A stretch of 34,109 nucleotides of DNA, taken from NCBI GenBank assembly GCA_027604505.1, contig JADIIX010000184.1:1-34109 (forward strand), given 5' to 3'. The translations under genes were made by a program, and so were the position numbers. The notes under the pieces were generated by a model. The model searched no databases. It saw nothing but the letters and a program-made list of their open reading frames with translations, and had not been told where the DNA came from. Shown in pieces: positions 1 through 10,731 of this stretch (position 1 is the stretch's first letter; every line of letters starts with the position of its first letter). Origin of the DNA: Gonapodya sp. JEL0774. Its lineage: Eukaryota > Monoblepharomycota > Monoblepharidomycetes > Monoblepharidales > Gonapodyaceae.

Positions 1-18
1 CGCGAGTTGGCACAAATT

Positions 19-109
19 TGAGCGAGCGAGTTACGAGTTGACTATTTCTACAACTGAGCGAGCGAGTTACGAGTAGCACTAAAATGAGCGAGTTACTAGC
101 TCGCTCACA
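19..109. repeat. Short direct repeats with a palindromic end
   Basis: The 20-base word TGAGCGAGCGAGTTACGAGT occurs at 19-38 and again at 55-74, a 36-base period. A third, shortened copy starts at 85. This last copy runs into its own inverse: GAGCGAG, a 6-base loop and GCTCGCTC form a short hairpin at about 86-106. The array continues to the left edge of the window, where CGCGAGTT is a further partial copy. This is seen directly. It may be the edge of a longer satellite or of a mobile element, which cannot be told from this window. Confidence 0.75.
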
Positions 110-130
110 GCTTTATTTGTAAACAACAAG

Positions 131-249
131 CCGCGCGTGGGAAAGCACTCCCAACTTGCATCAAGGGGAAAACCCCACGCGGGACTCTGGGGAATCCCCG
201 CGGCTGCGCCGTAGGAAACCCCTCTGGGGGTTTGCTGGCGCAAACCCCC
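131..249. repeat. GC-rich foldback region with several nested hairpins
   Basis: Four short inverted repeats lie close together. GCGTGGG at 135-141 pairs with CCCACGC at 174-180. GGGG at 189-192 pairs with CCCC at 196-199. AAACCCC at 216-222 pairs with GGGGTTT at 227-233. The same GGGGGTTT (226-233) can alternatively pair with AAACCCCC at 242-249 across an 8-base loop. Two hairpins therefore compete for one arm. No reading frame explains the pattern. It resembles a foldback or MITE-like element, or a structured non-coding RNA, but no family is recognised. Confidence 0.5.
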
Positions 250-418
250 GGTAACGACCAATTTGCCGGCACTCTCATGCTAAAATAAATGGTCGGAAGA
301 AATTCAAATATTCTGCAGCATTTTCAATATGCCCAAGCCTCCCAACCCTCAAAAGTCTTCACAAATCTTGCTGATCTCTGAACCACACCCACTGAAAGCC
401 ATCAACTCTTGATCGCAG

Positions 419-967
419 ATGAAAACGGACGACACAATCTCAATCTACGGATGCACTTCTAGAATGGCGGATGGTGCCCGCTCTCGTCAGTTCTCTTCCC
501 GACAAGGTCACGGCAAACAGGAAGAAGATCAATACAGCCGCGCCAACCATGAGACTGCGATGACGGAATTTATAGCACGTGACTATGTGCTGAGACAGTG
601 GTGAGTTTGGCTCCCTCCCCGAACGAATGAGTGAATATAATGTTTAAATTTCATAATGTTGTTCACGACCGATTTCGTCAAACGCGAACCCCAGCTCACC
701 CCCAACTTCACATGTGTGTAATCTTGGCTTCCCAGGTGCAGTGCTGATTGCTCAGAGATGGACTTCCCGTCGTGATTCTAACGAAACTGAGCTCTCTGTT
801 GAAAGTCTCAGATATAGTCAATACGTGCCTCTTGGTAAGTTTCCTGCGACAAGTCAAGACTCCGGTACGTTCGCTAACCCGCGGCTGTCTCTTTTGTGAA
901 AGGCTTGAATTTGCTCCCGAAATGGTTTTTGTTGAACACTCAGTTGTGGGAATGTCATGTGTTGTGA
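419..967 (+). other. Possible small spliced gene or gene relic, unrecognised
   Basis: A reading frame opens with an ATG at 419 right after CGCAG and stays open for about 60 codons to a donor-like GTGAGT at 602. Two further exon-like blocks fit each other. Block 736-834 follows a CCCAG acceptor and ends at a GTAAGT donor; block 903-967 follows GAAAG and ends in a TGA. They join in phase and would encode about 53 residues containing SLRYSQYVPLG. The first block ends in phase 2 whereas the second needs phase 1, so the three do not combine simply. No domain is recognised. It may be a small gene with a different first exon, or a decayed one. Confidence 0.2.
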
Positions 968-1234
968 GTCACTGTGGATCAGTGATCGTATTGTGCACAA
1001 TAACGGCGTTTACATCGCTTTGCTCTCCCTTTTTCATCGCGGATTAGTTGCCTCTTGGCATGCCAAAAGGCCAATGATTTTGTCGTCGTTTGTTAAATGT
1101 CTGATTATGTGAGTACTGTGCCGTGGATCGTCACCTGCTGTCTGGTAGAGTTGAACTCGTACAGCTGCCCTTTAATGCTACAGTCATGTATTTCGTAACA
1201 TGTGATATTGCATAATAAACTCGATCGAAATTGA

Positions 1235-1414
1235 ATTACCATTGGCAGAGCGTGGAAATTGAAACTGAGATTTACCAACCTTGGAACTCCACCGGTTTAC
1301 CCACGCCAGCTACCATCCCTTGTATTACCCAGGAGTGGGTGGGGCCGGGCTACCAGCGTATGGTAATGGCATGGTAAACGTAGTGGTAATCGGCCGAATA
1401 CCACTAATGGTAAT
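1235..1414. mobile_element. Possible MITE-like element with short terminal inverted repeats
   Basis: ATTACCATT at 1235-1243 is matched by its inverse AATGGTAAT at 1406-1414, about 160 bases later. The interval holds further copies of the TGGTAA/TTACCA word (for example ATGGTAATGGCATGGTAAAC, then TGGTAATCGG), so it can fold back on itself. There is no coding capacity. A clear target-site duplication is not visible, so mobile origin is an inference; a cluster of protein-binding palindromes is the alternative. Confidence 0.3.
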
Positions 1415-1666
1415 ACATGAAAATTTTCCAGTGAGCTAGCGACAGGGCAACAACGAGGAGGATGGAGGAAGCCTTTTCAGGGGGGAATCCGCGACGGAGA
1501 CTCGATAGATGAGCGCACTAGCTGCGAACGGCAGCTGGATAACCCCGTTGCGTTTTAATACCGTACTGTTGACTAAGACTTGTTTGGAGCCTCACAAACG
1601 TTACGGCAGGCTCGCAGGCTGGTAATCAAGTGAAGACAACCGTATTAACAAAGACGTCGATTCCGA

Positions 1667-4600
1667 ATGGCGTCCAAGAAGAAGAAGAGACGGTGAGGGG
1701 TTTAAAGGAGCGCGATAAGTTTCGACTGTGACGCGAAACGAGATGGAGACCTGACGTCTGTTCCAACCATGGCACCGTTTATGAACGAATACATCGAACG
1801 ACCTGGTGGCCTCATGGCTGGCGGGAGATACTAGGGAGTTGGAGATGCTGTCACTGCGAGTTCATTCTATCATTGGGAAGAGCGACGGGAGTGATGTTGA
1901 CATTGTGGACTTTGCTGGGAGTGGGAGCTTGGCAATGAGGTATGTTGTCACTGCAACACACACACGCTGCGACAGACTCACACAGACTGTCCTGCCGCAG
2001 CACGCAGCCACATTCCATTGTGCCCGCAGCGTCTGTGCCACCACTTCCTCGTCCACATCCCGCAGTTGCCGCACATCCCCCACAACCTCCCCTCCCACCG
2101 TCCCCTTCCCACCTGCACTCGACACTCGCAGCTCCACGCAGAGTCCGCCTGGTCCATGCACACAAACCTCCATCCCCTTCTTCCACACTCTCCACAACTC
2201 AGCGCTCTCTCGTCTCCTCAGCTGGTCTTGCACCACACTCGCACCACGTGACTCTCCACAACCACAACACCTCCGCTCTGGCCACAGCTGCTCTCTCAAC
2301 TCGTCCCAACTCTTTTCGCTCCCACACCGCGCTTCTTTCCGCCGCATCTCCAGCCTCGACCTCCTCTTCCCGCTCCCTTCTCTCACCGCTCTCTCAGCAC
2401 CCCCCTCGCATCCTCATCGACTCGCACTCGCACCCAAACCATCTTGCTCCCTCTCTCTCTCTGTCCTTCCCTGCATCCGTGCTTTCTATCCATTCCTCCT
2501 CTTTCTCTTCCGTCCCTGACCGTCCCAACCCCTCCATTGCATCTTCTTCCTCACTCTCCCTCTCCCCCGCATCCCCTTCATCTTCTCCCTCTCACAGCTC
2601 GTCAAACACCATCTCATCTCGCTCTCCGTTGCCACCTCTCCCTTCATCCGCTCACTCATCGTCCCTTTCACTCGACACCTCGGTCCTCCCTCAACCTTCA
2701 CCCCACAGTTCCTCCCTCGTTGCACCCATCCTCGCCGCAACCTCGCTTGCTCCTTCCCTCCCGCTTCCCTCTCGCCGTGCCTCCCTCTCACCCAGTTCCG
2801 TCTTGCCACCCACACCTGCACCAGCCCTTCGAGACGCTGATCTCCCCGGATCCACCTCACCCTCCCCATCCCCGTCCCGATCCCGATCCCCTTCCATCGC
2901 TCTCACACGCCGCAGATCGTCCTACCCATACGGCCTCATCGCTGGCGCGAATATCTCCACCTCCACAGGTCTGGCTCTGCGACCATTCACACCACCTCCA
3001 CCCCAGCCGACGACCTTGGAACTCCTCACCGCCCGAGTGGGCATCCAACTACCTGCTGAGTTTTTGGTGGCGTGTGGTGGGGGTGGTGAAGACACCCTGG
3101 GTGATGCCGACAAGGACTTAGATTCCGACACAGACTCACACCACACAGCGGCCCCGTCCCATCCAGTACACCCTTCCACTGACCTCTCCCCGACCCCCAT
3201 CTCCCACCCATCAGACATCGACGCCATGATGGACCGGTACGCAGCCATGTTGCAAGGCAGGATGTCCGTCGTACGTGAGGAGCGAAAGCCAGTGGAGCCG
3301 CCGGTGTTGGCCACTGGGTCCACAACGGGATTCCTCGCTGGTGGTGGTGTGGAGGGGACGAGGAGTACTGGGTTTGACCTGATCGACACCAGCGGTGTAC
3401 GAGACGGTGGACGGGGTGGAGCGCCTGACATCGGTGCGGATGGCATGGTCGAACACCTGGAAGACGACGTCGTGGCGAATGGAACCGATGTGGGTATCGG
3501 GGATGCATGTTTCGGAGCCGACCACGGGACGGGAGGCGCGGTGGCGGTCGATGGTGGCGACAGTTGTGGTCGTGGTGGTGCGCGTGAGAGAGGTAGTGAG
3601 AGTGGGAATAGACGTGGACGTATCCGCTCCACGAGCGATGCAAACGGGGCACTTGCTGTTGCCGCTTCGGTGCCCCCTGTCGATCCCGACGACACCGATG
3701 ACACCAACACAGTTGCGATTGATGCCGGATCACACATCGCTCATAATCGTGTCCTCGCCCCCTCACAAACTGTTCCTGTGGGCGGAGTGGTGAGTGGGCA
3801 CGAGGACGTGGATATGAACGTAGACAACCGGAGAGGGACGAGTACAGGTGGAAGTGGGGCATGCGCAGGTGCAGGTTGTGGGGACATCGACGAGGTGGAG
3901 CGCGGGCACAGGGATGCGGCGGAAGCACGGGACGGGGGAGGTGCGAGCGCAGGCACGCGCAATGCATCTGGATCTCGATTTCCATGTGGATGTGCATCAC
4001 CGACACGCCCACCTCCGTCCCATTCCGGCCGGACCCACCGTCACAACGAGACATCACCACACAGTACTAACGAACGTGCTCGCGTCTACCCGGGCGTCCT
4101 GTCCCCCTCGTCGCAGTCTCAGTCCCGCTCCCGATCACGCTCACAATCTCCTCCTTGGTCCCCACGTCCATCCCCGCCCGCCTCTCCCACTGTGTCCAGG
4201 ATATCTCCCGGTGTGCGCATGATGGTGGAGAAGGGGTGGAAGAGGGGAGGAATGCTCACGGGAAGCAAGTCGGGTAAAGAGATGGGAAGCAAGAGAAGTA
4301 AGATGCGGCGGAAGGGAGGGATGAGGTGGTGGATGGTCGGTGGGGCCGAGAACCAAGACCAGGACGCACTAGACGGAGATGGGCCGTCCGTCGGTAACAA
4401 GCGTGGTGGTCTCTCAGGTCTCGCAAGTCTCGTGGCGAACATGGAAGTGGCTGTGCCGTCGAGTTTGAGTCTTGACCACGTGGCGGGAACGGGCACGGGC
4501 GGCGGTGGAGGAACAGAGTGGAACGCGGACGGAAGGGGTGACGGGACGGAACCGGAATCGGCACACGCACGAGCAGCGACCCATCATTACCCGCAAATCA

Positions 4601-7600
4601 TGGACGTGTGGGGTTCCCTCTCCGGCGTAGGTACCCACCTCCTCCCCCCCTTTCAACCTTTGTTTTCGCACGGCACCCACCCATGGTGCATCTCATGGAC
4701 ACATTCCCGCGTGCCGGCCCCGCCCCCCCCGCGGCGCCCGCGGCCGGCCCGGGCGCCCCCCGGCGCCGCCCCACCCCCGCTCGGGCCGGCTCTGATGCCC
4801 AGTTTGTGGAGGGTGAGGAGTGGAGTGGGAGGGAGGGTGAGGTGGAGAGGTGGTGGGTTTGGTATTGGGAAAGGGGGTGGGAGAGGGAAAGATACCTTAC
4901 GAGGGTTAGGGAATATGGCAGACAAATGGAACCGAATAGGGGAAGAGGGAGAAACAGGAAAAGGAACAAGGGAGAACGGAGGGAATATTGGAAGCAAAAG
5001 GGGCGCGTGGCTCGGTGGGGAGCCCGGAGAGGGGGGCGAAGAGGAGTGGGAGAGCGAGAGTGAGAGCGAAGAAAGTGCGAGTGTGGAAGCGGAGGCAGAT
5101 CAGGAAAGGGGCCGCGAGGTGATCGCTGGACCAGGAGTGACTGGATCAGCTGACATGGCGACAGTTGCCGGCCCCGAGCGTGCAGCCGTTCCACCATCCA
5201 CGTCCACCGCCCCTCCCGCCCCCGACTCCACCACTCCTTCCACGACCTCGGCCGCCGCTCCACCAACACCACTCCCGACCACCACCACCCTCTACGACCG
5301 CGTCCACGACCCCGGCACGCGCACCCGGTGGTTCAGCTTGGCAGAACGGGAGAAGTACGCTACGGTGAGTGGGCCTTCTCCGTCGTTGTGAGCCGAGCAG
5401 CACTCATCATGCTGTCCTCACCGACGCACCCGACTCACACAGCTCACCGACCCGCCCCCTCTTCACGTCGACCCGGCATCACTGGATCGCCGCATCGCCG
5501 AGCTGGACGCCATTATCGGGAGCACGCCGCGGAAGCTCGTGGACGCAGGGCATTTACGAGCGAGGGCGGCGGCGGTGGCCAGGAGGGGAAGGATCGACGA
5601 GGCGGTGGAGGAGGTAGAGGAGGCGGTGGGGAGGGGTGAGTAAGAGATTGTTGCGGGGCGTTGACGACGGGAATTGATTGTGTGTCCTTTGTGGCTTGTT
5701 TGTGACGGTGCTGGTGGCATCCGCGTTGTCCAGACCCCACATCCTTGGCTTCCTACTGGCTCCTCCACCAGCTCCACCTCCTGCAACGAAATCCCACTGC
5801 CGCGCTCCACGCTCTCGACCAGCTGACCGACCGAACCAAGACGTTTGCGGCGGCGCACGTGGCAAAGGCCGTACTGGCGGAGGAACTGGGCGAGTGGAAG
5901 AGGGCGGGAAGGGAGTGGGGTCAGGTGGTCAGGTTGAAGCCAGAGGTAGCAGAAGGGTATAGAAGGAGGGCGGGGGCGTGGGAGAGGGAAGGGGTAGGTT
6001 GGGTACGGGAGTCGACTCGGATTTGTACGAGCAACGGGGCCCTAACGTCTTGAACACCGCTTATCCACCACAACCTCTACCACTCGGTTTCAACTCTCCC
6101 GCAATGTAGGATTTCGCCTCCGCCCACTCGGACTACCTCATGGTATACACCTTGGACCCCAACGACGTTACGGCCATCGACCACCTGGCCGGGCACAATT
6201 TCGACAACGAATTCTGGCAGGATGCGTTGGTGTTGATGGGGAAATTGGTCAAGATGAGACCTGACGATGTGGATCTGTGGAAGAGGAGGAGCTGGGCGTA
6301 CGCGAAGGTGGAGAGGTGGGAGGATGCGGTGGAGGTGAGGATGGTGGCACTGCCCTGTCCGGGTTGTAGCTGTGAGCAAAGCGCTTTAACACGGCCCGGT
6401 AAATGTTCCCTCGAAACGCCCAGGATATCTCCACGGCCATCCGTCTCGCCCCCTCGATGGCATCACTCTGGTTCCACCGGGGTTGCTTGCTTCGCGTTTC
6501 CAACGTTCGGCGAGCCGTCGCAGACTTGAGCGTTTCTATCCTGCTGGACGATTCGGCGGATAATGTGGACGCTTGGTTTTATAGAGGGATATGCTACGTC
6601 AAGTTGGGAGAAGAGACGTTTGAGGTGGCCATGGTGGATTTTGAAGAAGGTGGGTATGAGTGAAGGACCCAAATGTCATTTTGAGCAAGTAATTCTTACT
6701 CGAAGTCACGCCATGGTCACCGCGCTTGCTTATCAAAGTGACACGCTTGGCACCCACTCGTTCCGCACCATACATCAACCTGGCAATCCTCCACTCGCAT
6801 CCCAAGTTCGGCAACCACGAACGAGCCCTCGGGTACCTCGATCAAGCTATCCGCCTGGACCCCACCGACACCCGCACGTACGTGTTGCGAGCGGAATCGC
6901 TGTGCGCCTTGCACGAAGCACAGATCGAAGAAGAGCGCAACGCGCCGCTCACGGTGAATGAAGAGAAAACGAAAGCGACGAAGCGAAGAATAAACGCTGC
7001 GGCTGCTACGACGGTTGACTTGGGAGAGAGAGCGATCAGGGACTATTCCAAAGCGATAAGGTTGAGGCCGACAGACTATATGTTGAGGCTTTATAGAGGC
7101 CGAGTACTATTGAGTCGGAAGTGAGTTTTGGACGACGTACGATTGCGGCACGCTGTGAGTAACAAACGTCTCGTATTCTTCATGGTACAGTCTGCCTCGA
7201 TTGGCGACCAATGATTTCGAAGCAGCTTTCAAGCTGAATGAAGGTTTTGAGACACAGACTCCCATGCAGGTGTGTTTGTTATCATGTGGGACCATCCACC
7301 TCTCTTCCAGATCTCAGAGTACCTTGAACATTTCCCAGCGTGCCTTGATTCTCGCCTTTCAGCGAAAGTGGTCTGACGTAGTCCGAGAATTTGATGAAAA
7401 GGATTCTGCTCGCCAGATCAACAACGTTGCGCTGTTACGGTTGGCTGCCAAGGCAAAAGATAGAATGGAAGACTACGAAGGTAAAGACTGGGTGGGAGTC
7501 CGTGCATTATCTTTGGAAGTCCGTCAACCTCTGTCATTTCAGGTGCACTTGCTCTCCTTGATCGGGCTCTCGAACAGGCCAGCGACGATGAGATTGATCT

Positions 7601-9845
7601 CGAACGCGGATGCTGTCTTTTGAAGCTTGGCCGTCACGAAGATGCTGACGCAGCGTTTTCAAAGCGTGTCGGATCAAATGAACCGCTTTCTGCCCGAGTG
7701 AGTAACAGTCCCAAATATCCCGCTGAATCACTGTGCTATACTGCATGGTTCCTCGATGTCAGGCCCTGTACGAAAGATCGATATGTCGCGCTTCCGCTGG
7801 AAGAAAGGGTGAGGCTCTTCGGGACTTGGCGAGTTCGTTGCGCCAGGACAAGAGATCTTTTGAAGCACTGCTTACAAGGGCAGGAACTTATCTGGAGCAA
7901 GGTCGGTGAAAACTCACCACCTTTCAGCTGGGAGTATGACTTCATGTCTATCTTGCATGAGCGAAGGTGTGTACTGGAAGGGAATCGAGGACTGCGATGA
8001 GGCTTTGAAAGTGGAGCCGAGAAGTGGGAAGGCGTGAGTACCTCGTCTTTGCCTTTCTTACATACCGATGACCATTACTGTGTGGAGTTGACACCTGACT
8101 GTTTTGTTAATGGAAAATAGGCATTTTCTGAGAGGTATTCTCCAGTTCTAGTACGTCTCCCGACGCCACGGTCGACAAAAACTACTTTCTGCTTTGACAG
8201 GTGTCCTCAAGTTTAAATCGGGAGAGTGGTCGGCTGCTGTCTGGGACTTCACCAAGACTGCTCACATAAGTTCGGTTGGTGGTTGAGAATCATGAAAACA
8301 TGATCGGGAACCTCACAATAGACGTTCAACCTCCTTGACCTCCTTGATCCTAGCACCCAGCTCTCGCACTTCTGAACCGGGCCGTCTGCTATACCCGACT
8401 CAAAGATGCAAAACGTGCTATCGAAGATTATTCTGCGGTTTTGATGATTCGAGAAGATGCGGTGAGACGTCTGTAATGCTACAATCATTTGATAGACTTT
8501 ATCATTGAAGTATCCACACGATAGGTTGCGTATCGGCAACGAGGCCTCCTGTACTGGAGCGTCGGTGATGCTTCGAACGCCGTGTTGGATCTTACTGCTG
8601 CTCGGGACAACTTCCCAGGTGACGGAGAGATGCGAGGTCTCCTGGGACTTTGCCTGCAACGACTTGGACGACTTGAAGAAGCTTTGTTTGAGTTTTCGGA
8701 GGTATGTGCGTCATTATCTATTGTGGAAACTTGTAGATCAAGTGTCGCATCCGAGTTGGATTTGATGTGCGGGATCAATGTACCTAGGCAGTGACGCTTG
8801 AGACATTACGACCAAAGGCAGTCCTCTTCTGCAGTCGAGGCAATGCGTACCGCTCCGCAGGGGATGAACAACTGGCCAAGTACGCAGTCTCCAAACGTCT
8901 CATGTGATTCATTACGAATCATTTTACCTTACCTCAAAATTACAGACGTGACTACGCGCGGGCACTCCACATCCAGCCGTCAGATCCCCTCACGTACGTA
9001 AGCCTGGGACAGCTTTACCACCAAGCGGGAAGTCTCAAAAAGGTTAGCTTGGTGTCTTGAGGCGTTGCAACCCTTGTTCTAAGTCGGAAGTATACTTTCA
9101 CACCAGGCCATGCGACTATTCAGTTCGGCGATCGCAATCGATCCGAAATGCACACCTGCTTTGGAAGGAAGGGCTGGTATTTATATCGCTATACGAAATT
9201 ATCACGGTGCTTCGAGGGACATTGGCAAAGCTTTGGTGGGTTTACTTGTCGAACACAATATGATGTCCGTTCCTCACTGGACCTGTTTGGATACTTCAGG
9301 AAGTGAACCCTCAGTCCGCCGTTCTTCACAATACAAACGGAGTTTTGTGGCAAGCTCTCGGCGATAGTTCATCAGCCCTAAAGTCGTACAAGGTAGGGAC
9401 ATGTTATTTACGTCTCGTTGTATTTGTTCAGCTCAGAGCTAAATCGCGACCTTCTGTACTTCCCTTGTCAGATTGCGGTTGAAATGGATCCCAACTACCA
9501 CCTCGCTCATTTCAATATTGGGATATTGTATCTTAAACAGCGATCATTTAACAAAGCTCTCGAGTTTTTCAACAAGGTATTGTCGAGAAGTACGATTGTT
9601 TAGACTCACCATTTGTACTCATTTCGTTGCTACGATTCGCATCACAGGCTGTAGAGCTTCAACCGCACGATCACAACCTTCGAGGGAACAGAGGACTAGC
9701 GCGATACATTTTGGGAGACTGTCGTGGAGCAATGAATGACTTTCAGCAGGTGCTAGCAAACGATGCAAAGAATCGGCTGGCTTTGCAATGCGTGGAGGAG
9801 ATGCGTAGAGAGGGTTCAAACCCCAACACTTTTATAGCTGTATAG
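1667..9845 (+). CDS. Large tetratricopeptide-repeat (TPR) protein with disordered N-terminal half
   Basis: Twenty-three exons join in phase to about 2148 residues: 1667-1692, 1835-1939, 2001-5364, 5443-5635, 5734-5993, 6110-6334, 6424-6649, 6739-7120, 7191-7269, 7339-7480, 7543-7697, 7763-7901, 7967-8033, 8121-8134, 8201-8278, 8361-8461, 8525-8701, 8788-8879, 8946-9042, 9107-9235, 9300-9392, 9472-9576, 9648-9845. The start gives MASKKKKRRELEML, a nuclear-localisation-like basic run. The acceptor of exon 3 could also be 1986. Residues to about 1165 are Ser/Pro-, then Gly/Asp- and Arg-rich and probably disordered. The rest is a chain of more than a dozen TPR-like helical pairs, for example GNHERALGYLDQAIRLDPTD and NFDNEFWQDALVLMGKLVK. 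TPR arrays are protein-binding scaffolds; the partner is unknown and no catalytic domain is visible. One internal exon is only 14 nt. Exons from 5443 onward are secure; the first two exons and the 4600-5060 part of exon 3 are less so. Confidence 0.8.
4711..4795. repeat. Extremely GC-rich block inside the large TPR exon
   Basis: About 85 bases are almost pure C and G and contain several GGCGCC, CCGCGG and CCCGGG palindromes. In the long open frame it reads as a Pro/Ala/Arg run, although codons on both sides are less extreme. An alternative model removes it as an intron: donor GTAGGT at 4627 and acceptor CCCAG ending at 4802, both in phase 0. That opens a Trp/Glu-rich frame (VERWWVWYWERGWERE), but I found no clear second intron to restore the original frame. 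The 16-mer CCCCCGGCGCCGCCCC at 4757-4772 recurs at 34046-34061 in the suspect right end of the window. Confidence 0.5.
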
Positions 9846-10731
9846 CACGACGATATTCCCTATTTGTCTCCTTCTTCAATGCAATTCATATGTGTGTTCG
9901 TGCTCGTGAACGTTCTCACGAAAACATCGCGCGTCTCACAAGTCTTTCGCATTGCCATCATGAACGATCCTGTGATTTGACAGACCCGTAGAGGATGAAA
10001 TGGAACAATCTGGACTCACAATGATGAGAGATAACCAAAACTCGCACTGCTCAAATCTCTGATACTGCCCATACCATTATTACACAGCGTACTGTTGTGT
10101 CACCGTGACGGTCCCGGGGGGCCGGACGTAGTCTCGAATATTCCTATGTATATTGTTGGTTTCTCTAGTGCATGTGGGTATTATACTAGTCTGTGGCCAC
10201 CCAGTGGGTTAGATGTCACGCGTACACAATAGTACTACTCGGGCGAGGATCAATTTCTGTACTCGCGATCTATGATGCTTTTGCAGCGATGTTACTGCTC
10301 ATGGCACCTTTCATTCGCTTGTTTTGATGGTCGTCCGCGGACTCGGATTCAAAAGATCGACCTCACTATGGGATATCTGGGAAAAGATGCCGGCATCCGG
10401 CATCTTACTGATCAGTTGGCGGGTAATGAGCACATTAATTAGCAAAAGGTCAGCTTTCATTGTTACTACGACGAGAAACCACTTGACGTGCTTTGACTTC
10501 CGACAGACTACATGTGAATGCGACTTTTAAAACGAAATATCCAAAGAACAATAACGCTTAGCCTCCAGCGCTGGTACTCGTGGTGGCTGCTGTCATTTTA
10601 TTATTCCAGTGTGACTCAGGAGTCAGAGTCCAAGTCCAGTCATTGTGGATGGAAGAGGATAACCCGAAACGACATGAAGCCAGTCTGGATGGATTTGAAG
10701 ACCAACGAGCCGAGTCCTTTGAAGATCTGGA
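9846..10731. other. Convergent intergenic spacer, no gene seen
   Basis: This stretch lies between the stop of the TPR gene and the stop of the zinc-finger gene on the opposite strand, so it holds both 3' untranslated regions. Only short, compositionally ordinary open frames are present. A perfect local palindrome GATGCCGGCATC sits near 10387. Nothing else stands out. Confidence 0.7.

Noticed and set aside
1845-1957. Near-duplicate ATGCTGTCACTGCGAG / ATGTTGTCACTGCAAC at 1845 and 1942
   Set aside because: The match is 13 of 16 bases with no extension. The second copy falls in an intron, so it is treated as chance.
4119-5272. Long minus-strand open frames opposite the big TPR exon
   Set aside because: They are shadows of a GC-rich, codon-biased exon. 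They have no starts or splice sites in context and no recognisable motifs.
9812-9830. GGTTCAAACCC-like tRNA B box
   Set aside because: It lies inside the last TPR exon (EGSNPNTF) and no A box or cloverleaf can be built around it.
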